The notes: generated from the letters alone by a model not told the origin. 64,000 bases of DNA from Vreelandella rituensis (GCF_003336665.1 NZ_QPIJ01000001.1:219922-283921); one strand, 5' to 3'. Positions 25,559-34,721 are shown, numbered from the stretch's first letter. Made by a program: numbers and translations.

Positions 25559-26320
25559 TTATTCGCTCCGGACAGCCAGTGTATGGTTTGCGCGGGCGCG
25601 CAAAAGGGAGATCGGTGCGCCTTGTGCCGAAAAGGCCTTGACGACCTGAATCACCACTTCATCGAGCGGCCCGGTGAATTCGTGGCCGACGCGCACAGTG
25701 AAATCTGATGTGCCCATCCAGAGAACTTCCCATGTCACGCTCGTATTACCCCAGCTCAGAAGCTGCTGGCGAAGACTTCCTGGTTTCAGGGTCCATGTAG
25801 GCAAATCCTTTGATTCACTTCCTGTAGTCGTAGCCACCGCATCGGATAGCGTTGACGGAAGTGCTTTATCCGGTTCAATGCCACTGGCTACGTCGCTTGC
25901 ACCGTCCGGCGATGATTCTTCGGCTACGCGCTTCCCCTGAGTAATGCGTATTTCACGAATATCTGGTTTGGGTACGGAAATGTCATCTGAGCGTGCCGCA
26001 GTCTGGGCGACTGGCAAGGGCGGCGGCTGGCTGCGCATGGCGGGCTCGGTTGATCCATCAGGCAGTAACCATTGCAAATCCTGTTGCACGGATTGTTGTG
26101 AGACGTCCGGAGCGTTGACCGGCAAAGGCGGCTCCCCCGCCTGACTGGGCAATGGAGGTGCCTCATTAGCTAAGAGCTGCGACGGTTGATAGGCGTTTTG
26201 CTCATAGCCAGATGACTGGTTGCCAAACGTCGATTCGGTATTGATCAAGACTGTCGCTTGGGCAAGGCCCGTAGCACCCAGGCTTAGGCTTGCTGCAAGC
26301 AACGTTAGTAGCGGTTTCAT
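25559..26320 (-). CDS. pilL: PilL-like pilus protein with TcpQ-type domain
   Basis: First gene of the pil operon here. A signal peptide (ending AQA near residue 22) is followed by a long Pro/Gln/Ser-rich linker and a C-terminal domain of about 80 residues (LRQQLLSWGN... FTGPLDEVVIQVVKAFSAQG) resembling the TcpQ/PilL domain that helps the secretin reach the outer membrane. R64 PilL has extra N-terminal sequence not present here. Promoter-like TGGTATCCT lies 79 bases upstream. Neighbouring pilI-K type genes are absent. Confidence 0.8.
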   Translation of the reverse strand: MKPLLTLLAASLSLGATGLAQATVLINTESTFGNQSSGYEQNAYQPSQLLANEAPPLPSQAGEPPLPVNAPDVSQQSVQQDLQWLLPDGSTEPAMRSQPPPLPVAQTAARSDDISVPKPDIREIRITQGKRVAEESSPDGASDVASGIEPDKALPSTLSDAVATTTGSESKDLPTWTLKPGSLRQQLLSWGNTSVTWEVLWMGTSDFTVRVGHEFTGPLDEVVIQVVKAFSAQGAPISLLRARANHTLAVRSE

Positions 26321-26398
26321 GGACGGTCAGCCCCCTGATATGTATCCCGCAGCAGCCTGTGGCCAACGCCACAAGTCGCCACTTCTTATGTTCACATC

Positions 26399-26407
26399 AG
26401 GATACCA
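26399..26407 (-). promoter_or_regulatory. Extended -10-like element before pilL
   Basis: TGGTATCCT on the minus strand, in the context ATATGGTATCCTGA, which is identical to the site before the lipoprotein gene at 29777. It probably drives the pil operon. Confidence 0.6.
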
Positions 26408-26497
26408 TATTGAGGTAATGGTTAGGGAAATGCGTTTTGCCTGAGAGTTGGGATTGCTTCCAGCAAGAGGTGGGAGGTCTCATATTTGACGATTTAC

Positions 26498-26625
26498 TCA
26501 AAAGCCTGTGTGACTGCAGTCCAGAACAGCCATGCCGACTTGGGATGCATGAAGATTTTGCCGGATGTTACGCGCCGCGATGATATCTCGGGCGATGCCT
26601 TCGGGCCGCAAGCAAAGCAGCCTCT
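26498..26625 (-). pseudogene. Possible TnpB (IS200/IS605) C-terminal scrap
   Basis: The minus strand reads PEGIARDIIAARNIRQN and then a stop after SHTGF. The ARDIIAARNI part resembles the RD.NAA.NI end of the TnpB nuclease region. There is no start, no zinc ribbon and no intact upstream part, so this is a fragment at best. Confidence 0.3.
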
Positions 26626-26852
26626 GGGTCAATAGCCCTAAACAAAGTTTGTAAAAATGAAACGACTACATGCGGCTGACAGAGCCATCGAAAGCCTAAA
26701 GCTTTTTAAAAGCAGCACTCATTTTAGTCGAAACTGCCGCTATAGGCTTTAGTCCAGTAAGGTATGCCATCAGCAAAACCTTTACTGTGATCTAACAAGC
26801 TTTATTATCAATCGACACCACTGCCAATTTGCCAATCTTATGTAAAGCGTAT

Positions 26853-27059
26853 CTATCTACTCCTGGCAATTTTAGGCAGCCTTGTCATCCTTGTCTTTGA
26901 AGACGCCTGCGGCGTTTTGTCCAGCAACTCATGCTTCCCCTGATTGAACATGGTGGGGGTAATCTCGTACCGTGCGGTAATTCCCGATGTCGCCTTGAGC
27001 GCTGCCAAGGCGATCTTTACCTTGAAGTCGCTGCTCTACTGCATGTGTTTCGTGCTCAT
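26853..27059 (-). pseudogene. IS3-family transposase orfA remnant
   Basis: The minus strand reads SSDFKVKIALAALKA, then TPTMFNQGKHELLD, which matches the helix-turn-helix start of IS3-family OrfA (usual form FK.KVALEALKG...HP.QI..WK..LL). An in-frame TAG follows the first seven codons and the frame ends soon after the match, so it is inactive. No orfB is present. Confidence 0.6.
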
Positions 27060-27128
27060 GATTCGTCGCCCTAGTCCTCATAATCAGAGCTTAACGCCTA
27101 GTCCGAGTTTCATGGGCCATCTTGACCT

Positions 27129-27152
27129 AAAAGCCTGCCGTATTGGCAGGCT
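27129..27152 (-). terminator. Terminator of the secreted repeat protein gene
   Basis: AGCCTGCC and GGCAGGCT form an 8-bp stem with a 5-base loop; on the minus strand TTTT follows. It lies 28 bases past the stop at 27180. Confidence 0.8.
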
Positions 27153-27179
27153 CGACCTTACAAAAAGAATCAGTTAGCA

Positions 27180-28322
27180 CTAAGGCATAGTTAACTTGTA
27201 GCGGAGGTAAGCCCCATACCCCTTACAACTCATGCACCCTTCTAGGACCTGTACAGTTACAGACGGATCCTGTCTCCACCGTTTCCCATTCAACCTGTAT
27301 GTAACAGCAGATTTAAGCGTTTTATTTTTCCAACCCCCAGCCTCAATATGATCCCAACGATTGTTCCAATTAATGCCCTTGAAATCAGTAACGGCGTAGA
27401 ACTGTATATCGACCTTAGATGCTAGTCCCTCACAATTTGCATGGCAGGTGCCTAGTTTTCCAGAAAAGGTGTCCTTTAATTGTTGGGAGTTTAAACCCTT
27501 CCAACCTGACTTACTTGAAGTAATAATCAATTCGAATACCGTTCCCTTCAATTCCTCCCACCCTTGCGGATCAACCACAGGGGCGCACGCCGGCTGGGCA
27601 ACCTGTCGTGTCGATGCCGGCTTAGTAGCCGATGAGCAGTTTGCTGTAGTACAGGTCAATGAACGTGTTTGCGTGGCCGTCCCAGTCCCACAGGCAACGG
27701 GGTCTGGCGTCCAGGCTCCCACTATCCAATTTCCTTCTGGAATTGAGCAGGATGGTCTGGCTTGCTGTCGCGTCGAAGCTGGCATTGCCCCTGTACAGTT
27801 ACCTGACGGGCAAGTAACCAAGCGTGTCTGGGTACCGGTTCCTGTCCCGCATGAGATCACATCCCAACTTCCAATCTGCCAAGGGACTGTAGGTGGAGGT
27901 GAGCGGTATTCAACATACCAAGGATGTGGCGTGAGCCAGAACGGAAAGCCACCATCGGCACCGCCACCTGATGTTCCGTCATTTTCTGCTTGCGTATAAG
28001 TCCCGCCCGACTTTCTGAGCTTATTAATGTCAGGATTGGTTTCGCCGTAGGAAAATTCAAAGCCCTGGCTTTTAGGGTTTGCCGACTGGCTGGCGGCGGT
28101 GTCGGCAGAGTCCTTTAGCTGACCGCCGGAACTCTTCTGCCTTGAACTGGCATTATGCCCTTGGCGTGAGCCCTCCTGCTCAGCGCTGTGACGTATGGGA
28201 TCCTGATAAGACGCTCCTTGAGCGGTCATGCTAAGCGTTGCGAACAACAAAAGCGCGAAAAGCCAAACCATTCGCCCTAATGGTTGCCCGCCACGTCGCG
28301 CATTATGTATGCGGACTGACAT
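27180..28322 (-). CDS. Secreted protein with two thrombospondin-like repeats
   Basis: Exported protein of 380 residues. The signal peptide has an unusual N-region (VRIHNARRGG) before the hydrophobic core WLFALLLFATLSMTAQGA. A low-complexity Ser/Gln/Gly region follows. Two tandem Cys-rich repeats come next: SWDVISCGTGTGTQTRLVTC and then AWTPDPVACGTGTATQTRSL; Trp, CGTGT and regularly spaced Cys recall thrombospondin type 1 repeats, which in other proteins mediate adhesion. The last 120 residues form a separate domain with four Cys. A paralogue with the same start lies at 28556. It may be a surface or pilus-associated adhesin; that is inference. Confidence 0.7.
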   Translation of the reverse strand: MSVRIHNARRGGQPLGRMVWLFALLLFATLSMTAQGASYQDPIRHSAEQEGSRQGHNASSRQKSSGGQLKDSADTAASQSANPKSQGFEFSYGETNPDINKLRKSGGTYTQAENDGTSGGGADGGFPFWLTPHPWYVEYRSPPPTVPWQIGSWDVISCGTGTGTQTRLVTCPSGNCTGAMPASTRQQARPSCSIPEGNWIVGAWTPDPVACGTGTATQTRSLTCTTANCSSATKPASTRQVAQPACAPVVDPQGWEELKGTVFELIITSSKSGWKGLNSQQLKDTFSGKLGTCHANCEGLASKVDIQFYAVTDFKGINWNNRWDHIEAGGWKNKTLKSAVTYRLNGKRWRQDPSVTVQVLEGCMSCKGYGAYLRYKLTMP

Positions 28323-28555
28323 AGTTGTAACCTCGCTATTGCTTCAGTAATAACTTCAGCTTGATTCCAGCGCAAGCTGGAACATGGTCCGGCCTCTTTA
28401 GCAATCTATTGATATCACATAGTTATCAGAAGGCCGGATGACACTGAACTGGTTATTCGTTAAAAACGTTGGGAGGCTCAAAACCTTCCAGAGCCCATCA
28501 TGCCTCACCACCATAAAAGTCCTGCATTACCGATAGACATGGATGACTTCTACCT

Positions 28556-29224
28556 CTAAGTCGTCTTCTGATTCCCGGGAAAACCACCTGGCGGCGGCTT
28601 CGGACAAGCCCCGGTTGACCCGCTTCGGCTAGTGCTAGGCGTGGGTTTAGGTCCAACATTGATCTCGCACGCAGTGTCGGAAAGCCCCTTCCCCCCCGCG
28701 CTGCAGTAGGGGTTACAGGTTCGCGACTGACTATAGGAGGTGCCGCACGTTTTGGGCGGGCTGGGACTCCATCTGGTGCAGCCGTTATTCCATCTCGGCG
28801 GTGGACAATATGAGCTGTCACTTCTTGGTGTCCAGTTCTCAACATTGGTATCCGAGGGCCAGAAGCGCCGCGAATCGGTGGGCTTGTCGTTGTGCGCCAT
28901 GTCATCGATCTCGCAGTGATCGAAGTGCTCACGCTTCTTGGCACGGGTATTGAGGTTGCGGATCTCGCACGAAACGTAGCGAATCGAGGTGCCTTGCACT
29001 ACCCATGGCTTGGAGGACCCGCCGGCCGATCCTGCTGCAGTCGTTAGATAGTTACAGCTAGGGTCCCTGTCCGTTGAGTCAGATTCGCGGTCATTGGGAT
29101 CAGTGGGTGGAGAATAGGCCTGAGCGAAACTGCTGAACGCTGCGAAAAGCAAAAGCACGAACAGCCAGGGCGTTCGTGCTTTTAGAGATCCGCCGCGTCG
29201 CGCAATAGGAATGCGGACTGGCAT
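28556..29224 (-). CDS. Secreted Cys-rich protein, paralogue of the 27180 gene
   Basis: Exported protein of 222 residues. It shares the N-terminus VRI..ARRGG and signal core PWLFVLLLFAAFSSFAQA with the 27180 gene, and the DNA just upstream of both starts is similar (TAACCTCGCTATTG and TTACCTCGCTATTG), so the pair arose by duplication. It carries one thrombospondin-like repeat (CTRWSPSPPKTCGTSYSQSR) among ten or so Cys residues, and ends in a Pro/Gly-rich tail. It lies 34 bases after the lipoprotein gene. Function unknown. Confidence 0.65.
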   Translation of the reverse strand: MPVRIPIARRGGSLKARTPWLFVLLLFAAFSSFAQAYSPPTDPNDRESDSTDRDPSCNYLTTAAGSAGGSSKPWVVQGTSIRYVSCEIRNLNTRAKKREHFDHCEIDDMAHNDKPTDSRRFWPSDTNVENWTPRSDSSYCPPPRWNNGCTRWSPSPPKTCGTSYSQSRTCNPYCSAGGKGLSDTACEINVGPKPTPSTSRSGSTGACPKPPPGGFPGNQKTT

Positions 29225-29258
29225 GGTGGTTACCTCGCTATTGTTTCAGGAAGAAACC

Positions 29259-29777
29259 TCAGCTTGATTGGTACACAAGCTGAAGATGCGGCTTCGCCTC
29301 CTCAGCGATCTCGCTGATGAGTGCCACATTGATGTCGCCGCCCCCGCTCATGGCCGTCCCAGCGCGCAGCTTGGTGTCCACATAATCGGGGCCTAGCGTG
29401 TACATGTTGCCGTTCCACGGATCAACGATCAGCCAGCCAACAATCCCGCCCATGAGCAGGTTCCCGCCGACATACCAGCCGTTGGGCTTGGCATCCAGGG
29501 TGATCTCGTGGGTTCGGTAGCCTGGCTTGCTAAACGACACACGATACGTCTTGCCCCCGAAGTAGGTGCCATCTGACTTGCGCAGGCTGACCGTGGAAGG
29601 CGTGTTGCCGTCAAAGACTTCCTTGCCGCGCTCATCCGTGATGGAGAGACCTGCCTGGGAAGGCGTGCTGGTAAAGGTCAATGTCTGCTCGGGGTTACCC
29701 ACGATAGAAGCACAGCCACTGATGGAAGCGACAAGCCCAGCAGCAACGAGAACGCGGGAAAGGGATTTCAGTTTCAT
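29259..29777 (-). CDS. Lipoprotein with PEGA-like domain
   Basis: Lipoprotein signal MKLKSLSRVLVAAGLVASIS with Cys22 (SGC), then about 80 residues that look like a PEGA beta-sandwich (FTSTPSQAGLSITDERG... VSLRKSDGTYFGG...YRVSFSKPGYRTHEITL). A short hydrophobic stretch (GGNLLMGGIVGWLIVDPW) with a conserved-looking DPWNGNMYTL follows, as in a family of small outer-membrane lipoproteins of unknown role. It appears to head the operon with the two secreted repeat proteins and has a TGGTATCCT promoter 33 bases upstream. Confidence 0.75.
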   Translation of the reverse strand: MKLKSLSRVLVAAGLVASISGCASIVGNPEQTLTFTSTPSQAGLSITDERGKEVFDGNTPSTVSLRKSDGTYFGGKTYRVSFSKPGYRTHEITLDAKPNGWYVGGNLLMGGIVGWLIVDPWNGNMYTLGPDYVDTKLRAGTAMSGGGDINVALISEIAEEAKPHLQLVYQSS

Positions 29778-29809
29778 GCGGCACCTAGTTAGATTATGGT
29801 CACATGGTC

Positions 29810-29818
29810 AGGATACCA
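29810..29818 (-). promoter_or_regulatory. Extended -10-like element before the lipoprotein gene
   Basis: TGGTATCCT on the minus strand within ATATGGTATCCTGA, the same 14 bases as before pilL, suggesting common control. Confidence 0.6.
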
Positions 29819-29902
29819 TATTATTAGAATCGGAATGATTTTACACCTTCACCTTTCGACCAATTGCAAGCTACCTCTAGCCGCCCCTGCATAAGATGCG
29901 CG

Positions 29903-31117
29903 CTACCCTTCCGGACTGGTCAACCTCGCTTTATGCCCTGATATACTTGACTTTTCTGCTCCATAATCTTTAATTTCCAATGCCTTAGCTTCATGAACGG
30001 AAGTGAACGGGGTGGCCTTGAACGGCAGCCTATCCGGCACGCTCAAAATCTGCCCTGCCAATTGCCCGCGAAGCTGTCGATTGCGAGCCTGTGGATCGTC
30101 CGTACTGGCCTCTGTCGGCATGCACGCCCCGGCATTGGCCTTGTCTTGACGGATGACAGCGCCAAAGTGCAGGCGCACGTCCCGCTCCAGGCTTTCCAGG
30201 GTAGGCGTCTGGCCGAGCAAGTCGGCTTCCTGGTCGAGGTTTCGGTAGATAGCGCCAGCCACGCACAGAAGCGCTGACAGCTCGTAGGCGTCATCATGGG
30301 TGACTTGGCCCGATATCGGCGCCAGCATCGCCTGGGGCATGAGGTGCTGATGACGAAGGGCGTTGAAGCGGCGAAGATCCGGGGGCGACAGGCCTGACAG
30401 GTCCCCGTCCGTCAGCGCCAGCTGCCGGGCGATGTTGGCAAAGAATTCCCGGTCGCCCTCGGGGAGATGCTCCAAGGACGCCATGGAAATATTGCCAAGC
30501 TCATCGGTCACCCCGAGGCGCCGATGCAAGTCGCGGCTCGGCAGTAACGGGCGGGGCGCCCCTTCGGAGGTATCAAAGCGGGACAGCAATTGGCTTCTCG
30601 CGATGGTCTTCTTGAACTGCTCGGCCTGGGCTTCCGGCACGATGACCTGGGTGGGCCGCCCTTCCCTGCCTGGGCGAACCGCCACCCGCATCTCCGCAAT
30701 GCTCAACGTAACGATCTCACCCTCTTCATCATCCCAGGCACAGACGGCATAGGTGGGGCTCTGATCCAGCAGCGCTTTCAGGAGCGCGTCGTGGCGCGGC
30801 TGCGAGCCCAGCTTCTGGTCATGGCGGCTGGCCTCGACCTCCCAGGTGATACCTCCCCAGTCTCCCGGGACCGGCCGGTGTGTATCCAGCAGCGTGCCAC
30901 CGGCATTGATGGTCAAGACGTCCAGCTCCCACGCCATGTCGTTGGAGGTGTCGTCCATGGCGGCCAGGTTCATCAGCGCAGGAATAATGACGGGGTAGGT
31001 GTGATGGCCAAGCGTGCGCGCCCTGGGAAGGGCTTCATAACTCCGCATGGCGATATCCGCCCAGTAGGAAGGCGTCGCACTGGGGGTAAGTTTGATCGGT
31101 GATGTCTGCGCAGGCAT
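29903..31117 (-). CDS. Unknown plasmid protein, 404 residues
   Basis: Function not recognised. A soluble acidic protein without signal or membrane segment. A central part (RPLLPSRDLHRRLGVTDEL) precedes a helical region with ALLCVAGAIYRNLDQEADLL. I chose the ATG at 31117 because GGGAG lies nine bases upstream; another ATG is five codons earlier. The upstream site with TGACCCCTAT and GGTAT ties it to the 37332 gene, the SNF2 helicase and the TOPRIM gene. It is divergent from the SNF2 helicase gene. Confidence 0.65.
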   Translation of the reverse strand: MPAQTSPIKLTPSATPSYWADIAMRSYEALPRARTLGHHTYPVIIPALMNLAAMDDTSNDMAWELDVLTINAGGTLLDTHRPVPGDWGGITWEVEASRHDQKLGSQPRHDALLKALLDQSPTYAVCAWDDEEGEIVTLSIAEMRVAVRPGREGRPTQVIVPEAQAEQFKKTIARSQLLSRFDTSEGAPRPLLPSRDLHRRLGVTDELGNISMASLEHLPEGDREFFANIARQLALTDGDLSGLSPPDLRRFNALRHQHLMPQAMLAPISGQVTHDDAYELSALLCVAGAIYRNLDQEADLLGQTPTLESLERDVRLHFGAVIRQDKANAGACMPTEASTDDPQARNRQLRGQLAGQILSVPDRLPFKATPFTSVHEAKALEIKDYGAEKSSISGHKARLTSPEG

Positions 31118-31145
31118 GCGGGCGACTCCCATAGGCAGTAAAGGT

Positions 31146-31168
31146 GCATACCACTGCTATAGGGGTCA
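31146..31168 (-). promoter_or_regulatory. TGACCCCTAT-N6-GGTAT site before the 31117 gene
   Basis: On the minus strand TGACCCCTAT (31168-31159), six bases, then GGTATGC (31152-31146). The spacing is identical to the sites at 37389 and 38740. Confidence 0.7.
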
Positions 31169-31214
31169 GGCGCTGACGTTTGGTGAAATTAACTTTTCGC
31201 CCGCTGCCGTGCCC

Positions 31215-31226
31215 TGACCCCTAGAT
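31215..31226 (+). promoter_or_regulatory. TGACCCCTAGAT site before the SNF2 helicase gene
   Basis: A variant of the TGACCCCTAT motif, without a clear GGTAT partner, 37 bases upstream of the helicase start. It lies back to back with the minus-strand site at 31146-31168. Confidence 0.5.
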
Positions 31227-31262
31227 AAGGAGCAACGACCAAAATCTATTAGGGGAGCCGTC

Positions 31263-34200
31263 ATGGCGAAGGCGATCACAATCAACGATGTGCCGGTACC
31301 GGACTCGGTAATTGAATTCACCGGTGAAGCCCTGTCCTTCATCGCCTCCAGTTGTGATGGAGCCAGGGAACGCGATGATCAGGGGTTCAGCAAGGCCCAC
31401 GCTGGATTCGGCAAGATGCTCTCCATGATGTCCGCCTCGCTTATCACCCATGACCAAAACAGCTTCATCGCCGCAACCGACCTTCTGATGCACTACCCTC
31501 GCCAGGTCGCGGTTTACGCCGGCAGCCTTGATGAGCACCCCGACTGGCAATGGCTCAAGGCGCATCTTGACCCCGGCAATAGCTATGTCGGTTTGCCTGA
31601 GGCCCGGGTGATTTTGACGGACAATCCCGATTCTCCGATTGGCAAGACCGTCAGCCTGTTTATGCGCAACAAGCGTGCCGTGGAATCGCTCGATCAACTG
31701 GCTATGATCGGTAGTGCCATCGGTGCCTATGAGCATGACGATGGCCACCACTTTATCTTTCGCACAGCAGAGCAATTCCCACTGCTTGCCAGCTTGCTGG
31801 CCTCGGGCCTGGCCAACGCAGCCACCGAAGACATGGCCGTCGTGGAAGACATTGATCGCCGCCTGGCCAATGCCGTTGACCGGGGTGATCTCCCCGTAGC
31901 GGCCCACGTTGACGGTGCTCCTCGCGATCCTATCGTGCTCATCCCCGACCGTAAGGCACTCTCTCAGGGGAAGATCACCTTTTCACTCCACTCCATGTAC
32001 GAGCCCACTACGGTCAGTGTCTGCCGGCGCGCCAAGGGACGCTGGAATGCCCCCACCAAGAGCTGGACGTTCTCACCCCAGGATGGCGCCTCGCTCGACA
32101 GCCTGGCCAAGCAGCTTGAAGATCAGCTCGGCGGCCGGGTGAGTTACCTGGTGGCCTCCGACTGGCAGGCGTATCTCGACGGCAGCCTGGCGTTCGATGG
32201 TTGGCACAACCCCACCTACTCAGAAGACGACGGCGATGAACGGCTGATCGCACCCTTCACCGGCCTTTTTGAGGTGGCAGCAGCCCAGGCAAGCCGCCTG
32301 GAGGCAATGCGAGAAGATGATCCCGAAGCGAACCCAGCGCCGGTTGACGGGCCGAGCGGTCACCTGATCACCGGCAGTGATGATCGGGTGATCGCCCGCA
32401 TTCACCTTCCCTATGAATTCCGGGACATGAAGAACGATCTCAAGCGCTTAGGCGCCAATTTCGACTGGGATGTGAAGGAATGGATTCTGCCGATCAATGA
32501 GCAGAACCTCGAGGCGCTCAAGAAAGTGCCCATCGCTTGGGTGATGCCTCTCGAGCGCTTCTTCGCCGAGCGTGAGCCACCTCCGTTCGGTTACCTGGAT
32601 ATTCAGCCCAACAATCTCATACGCATGGTCACGCCCTATCATCCCGACCTCGTGAACTTTCTTCGCGAGGAAATTCCCCGAGTCGACAAGGAGTTCGACG
32701 GTGGCACCAAGACCTGGATTTTTCGCGCCAGCACGCCAGAGCTTGTCGAGAAGGTGAAGACCCTGATGCAGGACTTTCGCCTGAAGCTGCGTTATGAAGG
32801 CGAGAAGCCCATGGACAACGACCAGGCCGCGGCGGTGCTTACCACCCTCGCCGAGGGGCTTGGCCAGCGCCTGGATCAATCCTATGTGGCCGACTCCACC
32901 TATGAGGTGCCGGGCTTCAAGCTGGAGCCTTTCCCCTTTCAAAAGGCAGGGATGGCGTATATCAACCAATACGGCAACTCCCTGGTGGCCGACGACTGTG
33001 GCCTGGGCAAGACACCCCAGGGCATCGGAGCGCTCGTTGACCGAGACGCCTTCCCTGCCCTGGTGGTCTGCCCTTCGATTGCGCGGCTGAGTTGGGAAGG
33101 CGAGTTTCAGAAGTTCACCGATCGGGTGCCGGCCGATCAGGTGGTGGTCCTTGGTATCGGCACGCCCAAACAGAAGATGCGCGCCCTCGAGCAGGCGAAG
33201 ACCGCCAAGGTAGTGATCATCAACTACGACATCATCAGCAAGCACGCCGACTTTCTGTCGAGCATTCCGTTCAAGGGCGGAATACTTGATGAGTCGCACT
33301 ATGTAAAAAATCCCAAGGCCCTGCGCACTCAAGCGGCGGAACAGATCATGGAGAACCCGACGCTTGATTTGAAGCTGCTGCTCTCGGCAACCCCTTACAT
33401 GAACCGGCCAAGCGAACTGATTCCCCAGCTTGATATTCTCGAAAAGCTCGAAGCGGTGGGCGGCGCCCGTTACCTAAAATCCCTGGACACTGCCGGCAAG
33501 CCCCAGCTCGCCGAACTTAACCGACGCCTCCGTGCTACTTGCATGATTCGGCGTGAGAAGCGCGAAGTGTGGGACGAGATGCCGGCCGTCATGGTGTCCA
33601 ATGTTCCCTGCGAGCCAAGCAAGGATTACCTGGCCGCTGAGGCGGCGCTGGCCCATGGGGTCATCGATAACGCCCTCAATAGCCTTGATCGCGCAAGCCT
33701 TGAGGACATCGCCCGTCAACTTGCAGAGGGTGATGAAGAGTGGGTTTCCCGGATCATTTCCCGCAGTCGCGGGGATGGTTTTGGCGAGGAAGCCTCCGTG
33801 GACTTCACCGCCATTTCCACCCTGCGCCATCAGCTGGGTCAAGCCAAGGTCGTGCCGGTACTCGAATGGCTAAAGAACTTTCGCGACTCAACGCCTGCCG
33901 ATGAAAAGCTTGTCATTTTCGCTTACCACAAGGATGTTCAGAAAGAACTCTTTGAAGGCGCCAAGAAGCTCAAACTCGATCCGGCATGGATTGGCAGTCA
34001 GGAAGCCTCTGTGCGTAAGCAGGAAGAGAAACGTTTTCAGGAGGGGGGTGCCCGCGTGTGTATCGCCTCGATGAAAGCTGCTCGCGAGAACATCACCTTG
34101 ACCGCGGCCTCACACAGTCTTTTCGCCGAACTCGACTACTCCGGCGGCGTGATGATCCAGTGCCGGGACCGCTTGATTCGAATCAGTCAGCAGGCAGAAA

Positions 34201-34721
34201 CGGTCAACGTGAACTTCGCCATGATGCGCGAGACCCTCGATGTCAACATGGTCTCCAATATCCAGGAAAAGATGGCCAAGATCACCAACGGGTTGGGGGA
34301 TGCCAACGCCCAGGACGGTCTCTCTGCCGAAGGCTCCAAGGGCGTGCTGGCCGCCCTGGTGTCGAACTATCGCGGTTACCTTAAGGCCATGGGGCTTGGT
34401 GTGCCTCAAAATGCCGTGACTCCTGCATCGACGGCTGTGCCCTCCACATCAAAAAGTAAGCCATTGCACCAGGACACGACGCTGCCCTCTCCTGAGCCCG
34501 TCCGCCCGGTCGAGTCTGCCCCACCTGAAAAGCCTGTTCCCCCCATAGATCGCAATGCCCGTTATCGCAGCGCCGAAGATGACATGGATGAGGCGGAGGA
34601 CATGGACGTGCCCGTGGCCCTTCAACCCTCAACACCGAAACACGAAGAGTCGCAGCAGCCCCCTGTAGCGAAGCCGGCCATTAATGTGCCTCGCGGGACG
34701 CCATTGACGTTTGATTTCTAA
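31263..34721 (+). CDS. SNF2-family helicase with HARP-like modules
   Basis: Large protein (1152 residues) related to SMARCAL1/HARP-type annealing helicases. The C-terminal half is a SNF2 motor: DDCGLGKTPQ (GLGKT at 580-584), DESH at 676-679, LLSATPYMN, and a motif VI-like CRDRLIRISQQ. Before it lie two or three copies of a small module with GRWNAPTKSWTF, LPYEFRDMKNDLKRLGANFD and FDGGTKTWIF, resembling the HARP substrate-recognition domain. The N-terminal 200 residues and the Pro-rich tail are unassigned. GGGGAG lies six bases before the ATG. The same module occurs in the TOPRIM protein at 38784. Probable role is DNA remodelling during replication, repair or establishment of the plasmid. Confidence 0.85.
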   Translation: MAKAITINDVPVPDSVIEFTGEALSFIASSCDGARERDDQGFSKAHAGFGKMLSMMSASLITHDQNSFIAATDLLMHYPRQVAVYAGSLDEHPDWQWLKAHLDPGNSYVGLPEARVILTDNPDSPIGKTVSLFMRNKRAVESLDQLAMIGSAIGAYEHDDGHHFIFRTAEQFPLLASLLASGLANAATEDMAVVEDIDRRLANAVDRGDLPVAAHVDGAPRDPIVLIPDRKALSQGKITFSLHSMYEPTTVSVCRRAKGRWNAPTKSWTFSPQDGASLDSLAKQLEDQLGGRVSYLVASDWQAYLDGSLAFDGWHNPTYSEDDGDERLIAPFTGLFEVAAAQASRLEAMREDDPEANPAPVDGPSGHLITGSDDRVIARIHLPYEFRDMKNDLKRLGANFDWDVKEWILPINEQNLEALKKVPIAWVMPLERFFAEREPPPFGYLDIQPNNLIRMVTPYHPDLVNFLREEIPRVDKEFDGGTKTWIFRASTPELVEKVKTLMQDFRLKLRYEGEKPMDNDQAAAVLTTLAEGLGQRLDQSYVADSTYEVPGFKLEPFPFQKAGMAYINQYGNSLVADDCGLGKTPQGIGALVDRDAFPALVVCPSIARLSWEGEFQKFTDRVPADQVVVLGIGTPKQKMRALEQAKTAKVVIINYDIISKHADFLSSIPFKGGILDESHYVKNPKALRTQAAEQIMENPTLDLKLLLSATPYMNRPSELIPQLDILEKLEAVGGARYLKSLDTAGKPQLAELNRRLRATCMIRREKREVWDEMPAVMVSNVPCEPSKDYLAAEAALAHGVIDNALNSLDRASLEDIARQLAEGDEEWVSRIISRSRGDGFGEEASVDFTAISTLRHQLGQAKVVPVLEWLKNFRDSTPADEKLVIFAYHKDVQKELFEGAKKLKLDPAWIGSQEASVRKQEEKRFQEGGARVCIASMKAARENITLTAASHSLFAELDYSGGVMIQCRDRLIRISQQAETVNVNFAMMRETLDVNMVSNIQEKMAKITNGLGDANAQDGLSAEGSKGVLAALVSNYRGYLKAMGLGVPQNAVTPASTAVPSTSKSKPLHQDTTLPSPEPVRPVESAPPEKPVPPIDRNARYRSAEDDMDEAEDMDVPVALQPSTPKHEESQQPPVAKPAINVPRGTPLTFDF

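Larger units (their letters stand above)
26321..27179. other. Gene-poor region holding insertion-sequence remnants
   Basis: About 860 bases without an intact gene between the pil operon promoter and the terminator of the next minus-strand gene. It holds a likely IS3-type orfA remnant (26853-27059) and a weaker TnpB-like scrap (about 26498-26625). The part from 26630 to 26850 is AT-rich and shows nothing I can name. Confidence 0.6.

Noticed and set aside
26630-26850. AT-rich stretch as a possible replication origin
   Set aside because: No iterons, DnaA boxes or initiator gene nearby could be supported.
28388-28438. TCCGGCCT/AGGCCGGA inverted repeat with a 35-base spacer
   Set aside because: The spacer is long and no T-run follows, so I do not call it a terminator or insertion site.
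28498-28944. Second minus-strand frame overlapping the 28556 gene
   Set aside because: It overlaps a frame with signal peptide and Cys repeats and has no start signal.
32448-33332. Minus-strand frame inside the SNF2 gene
   Set aside because: It overlaps the SNF2 motor motifs on the other strand and shows no start signal or motif.
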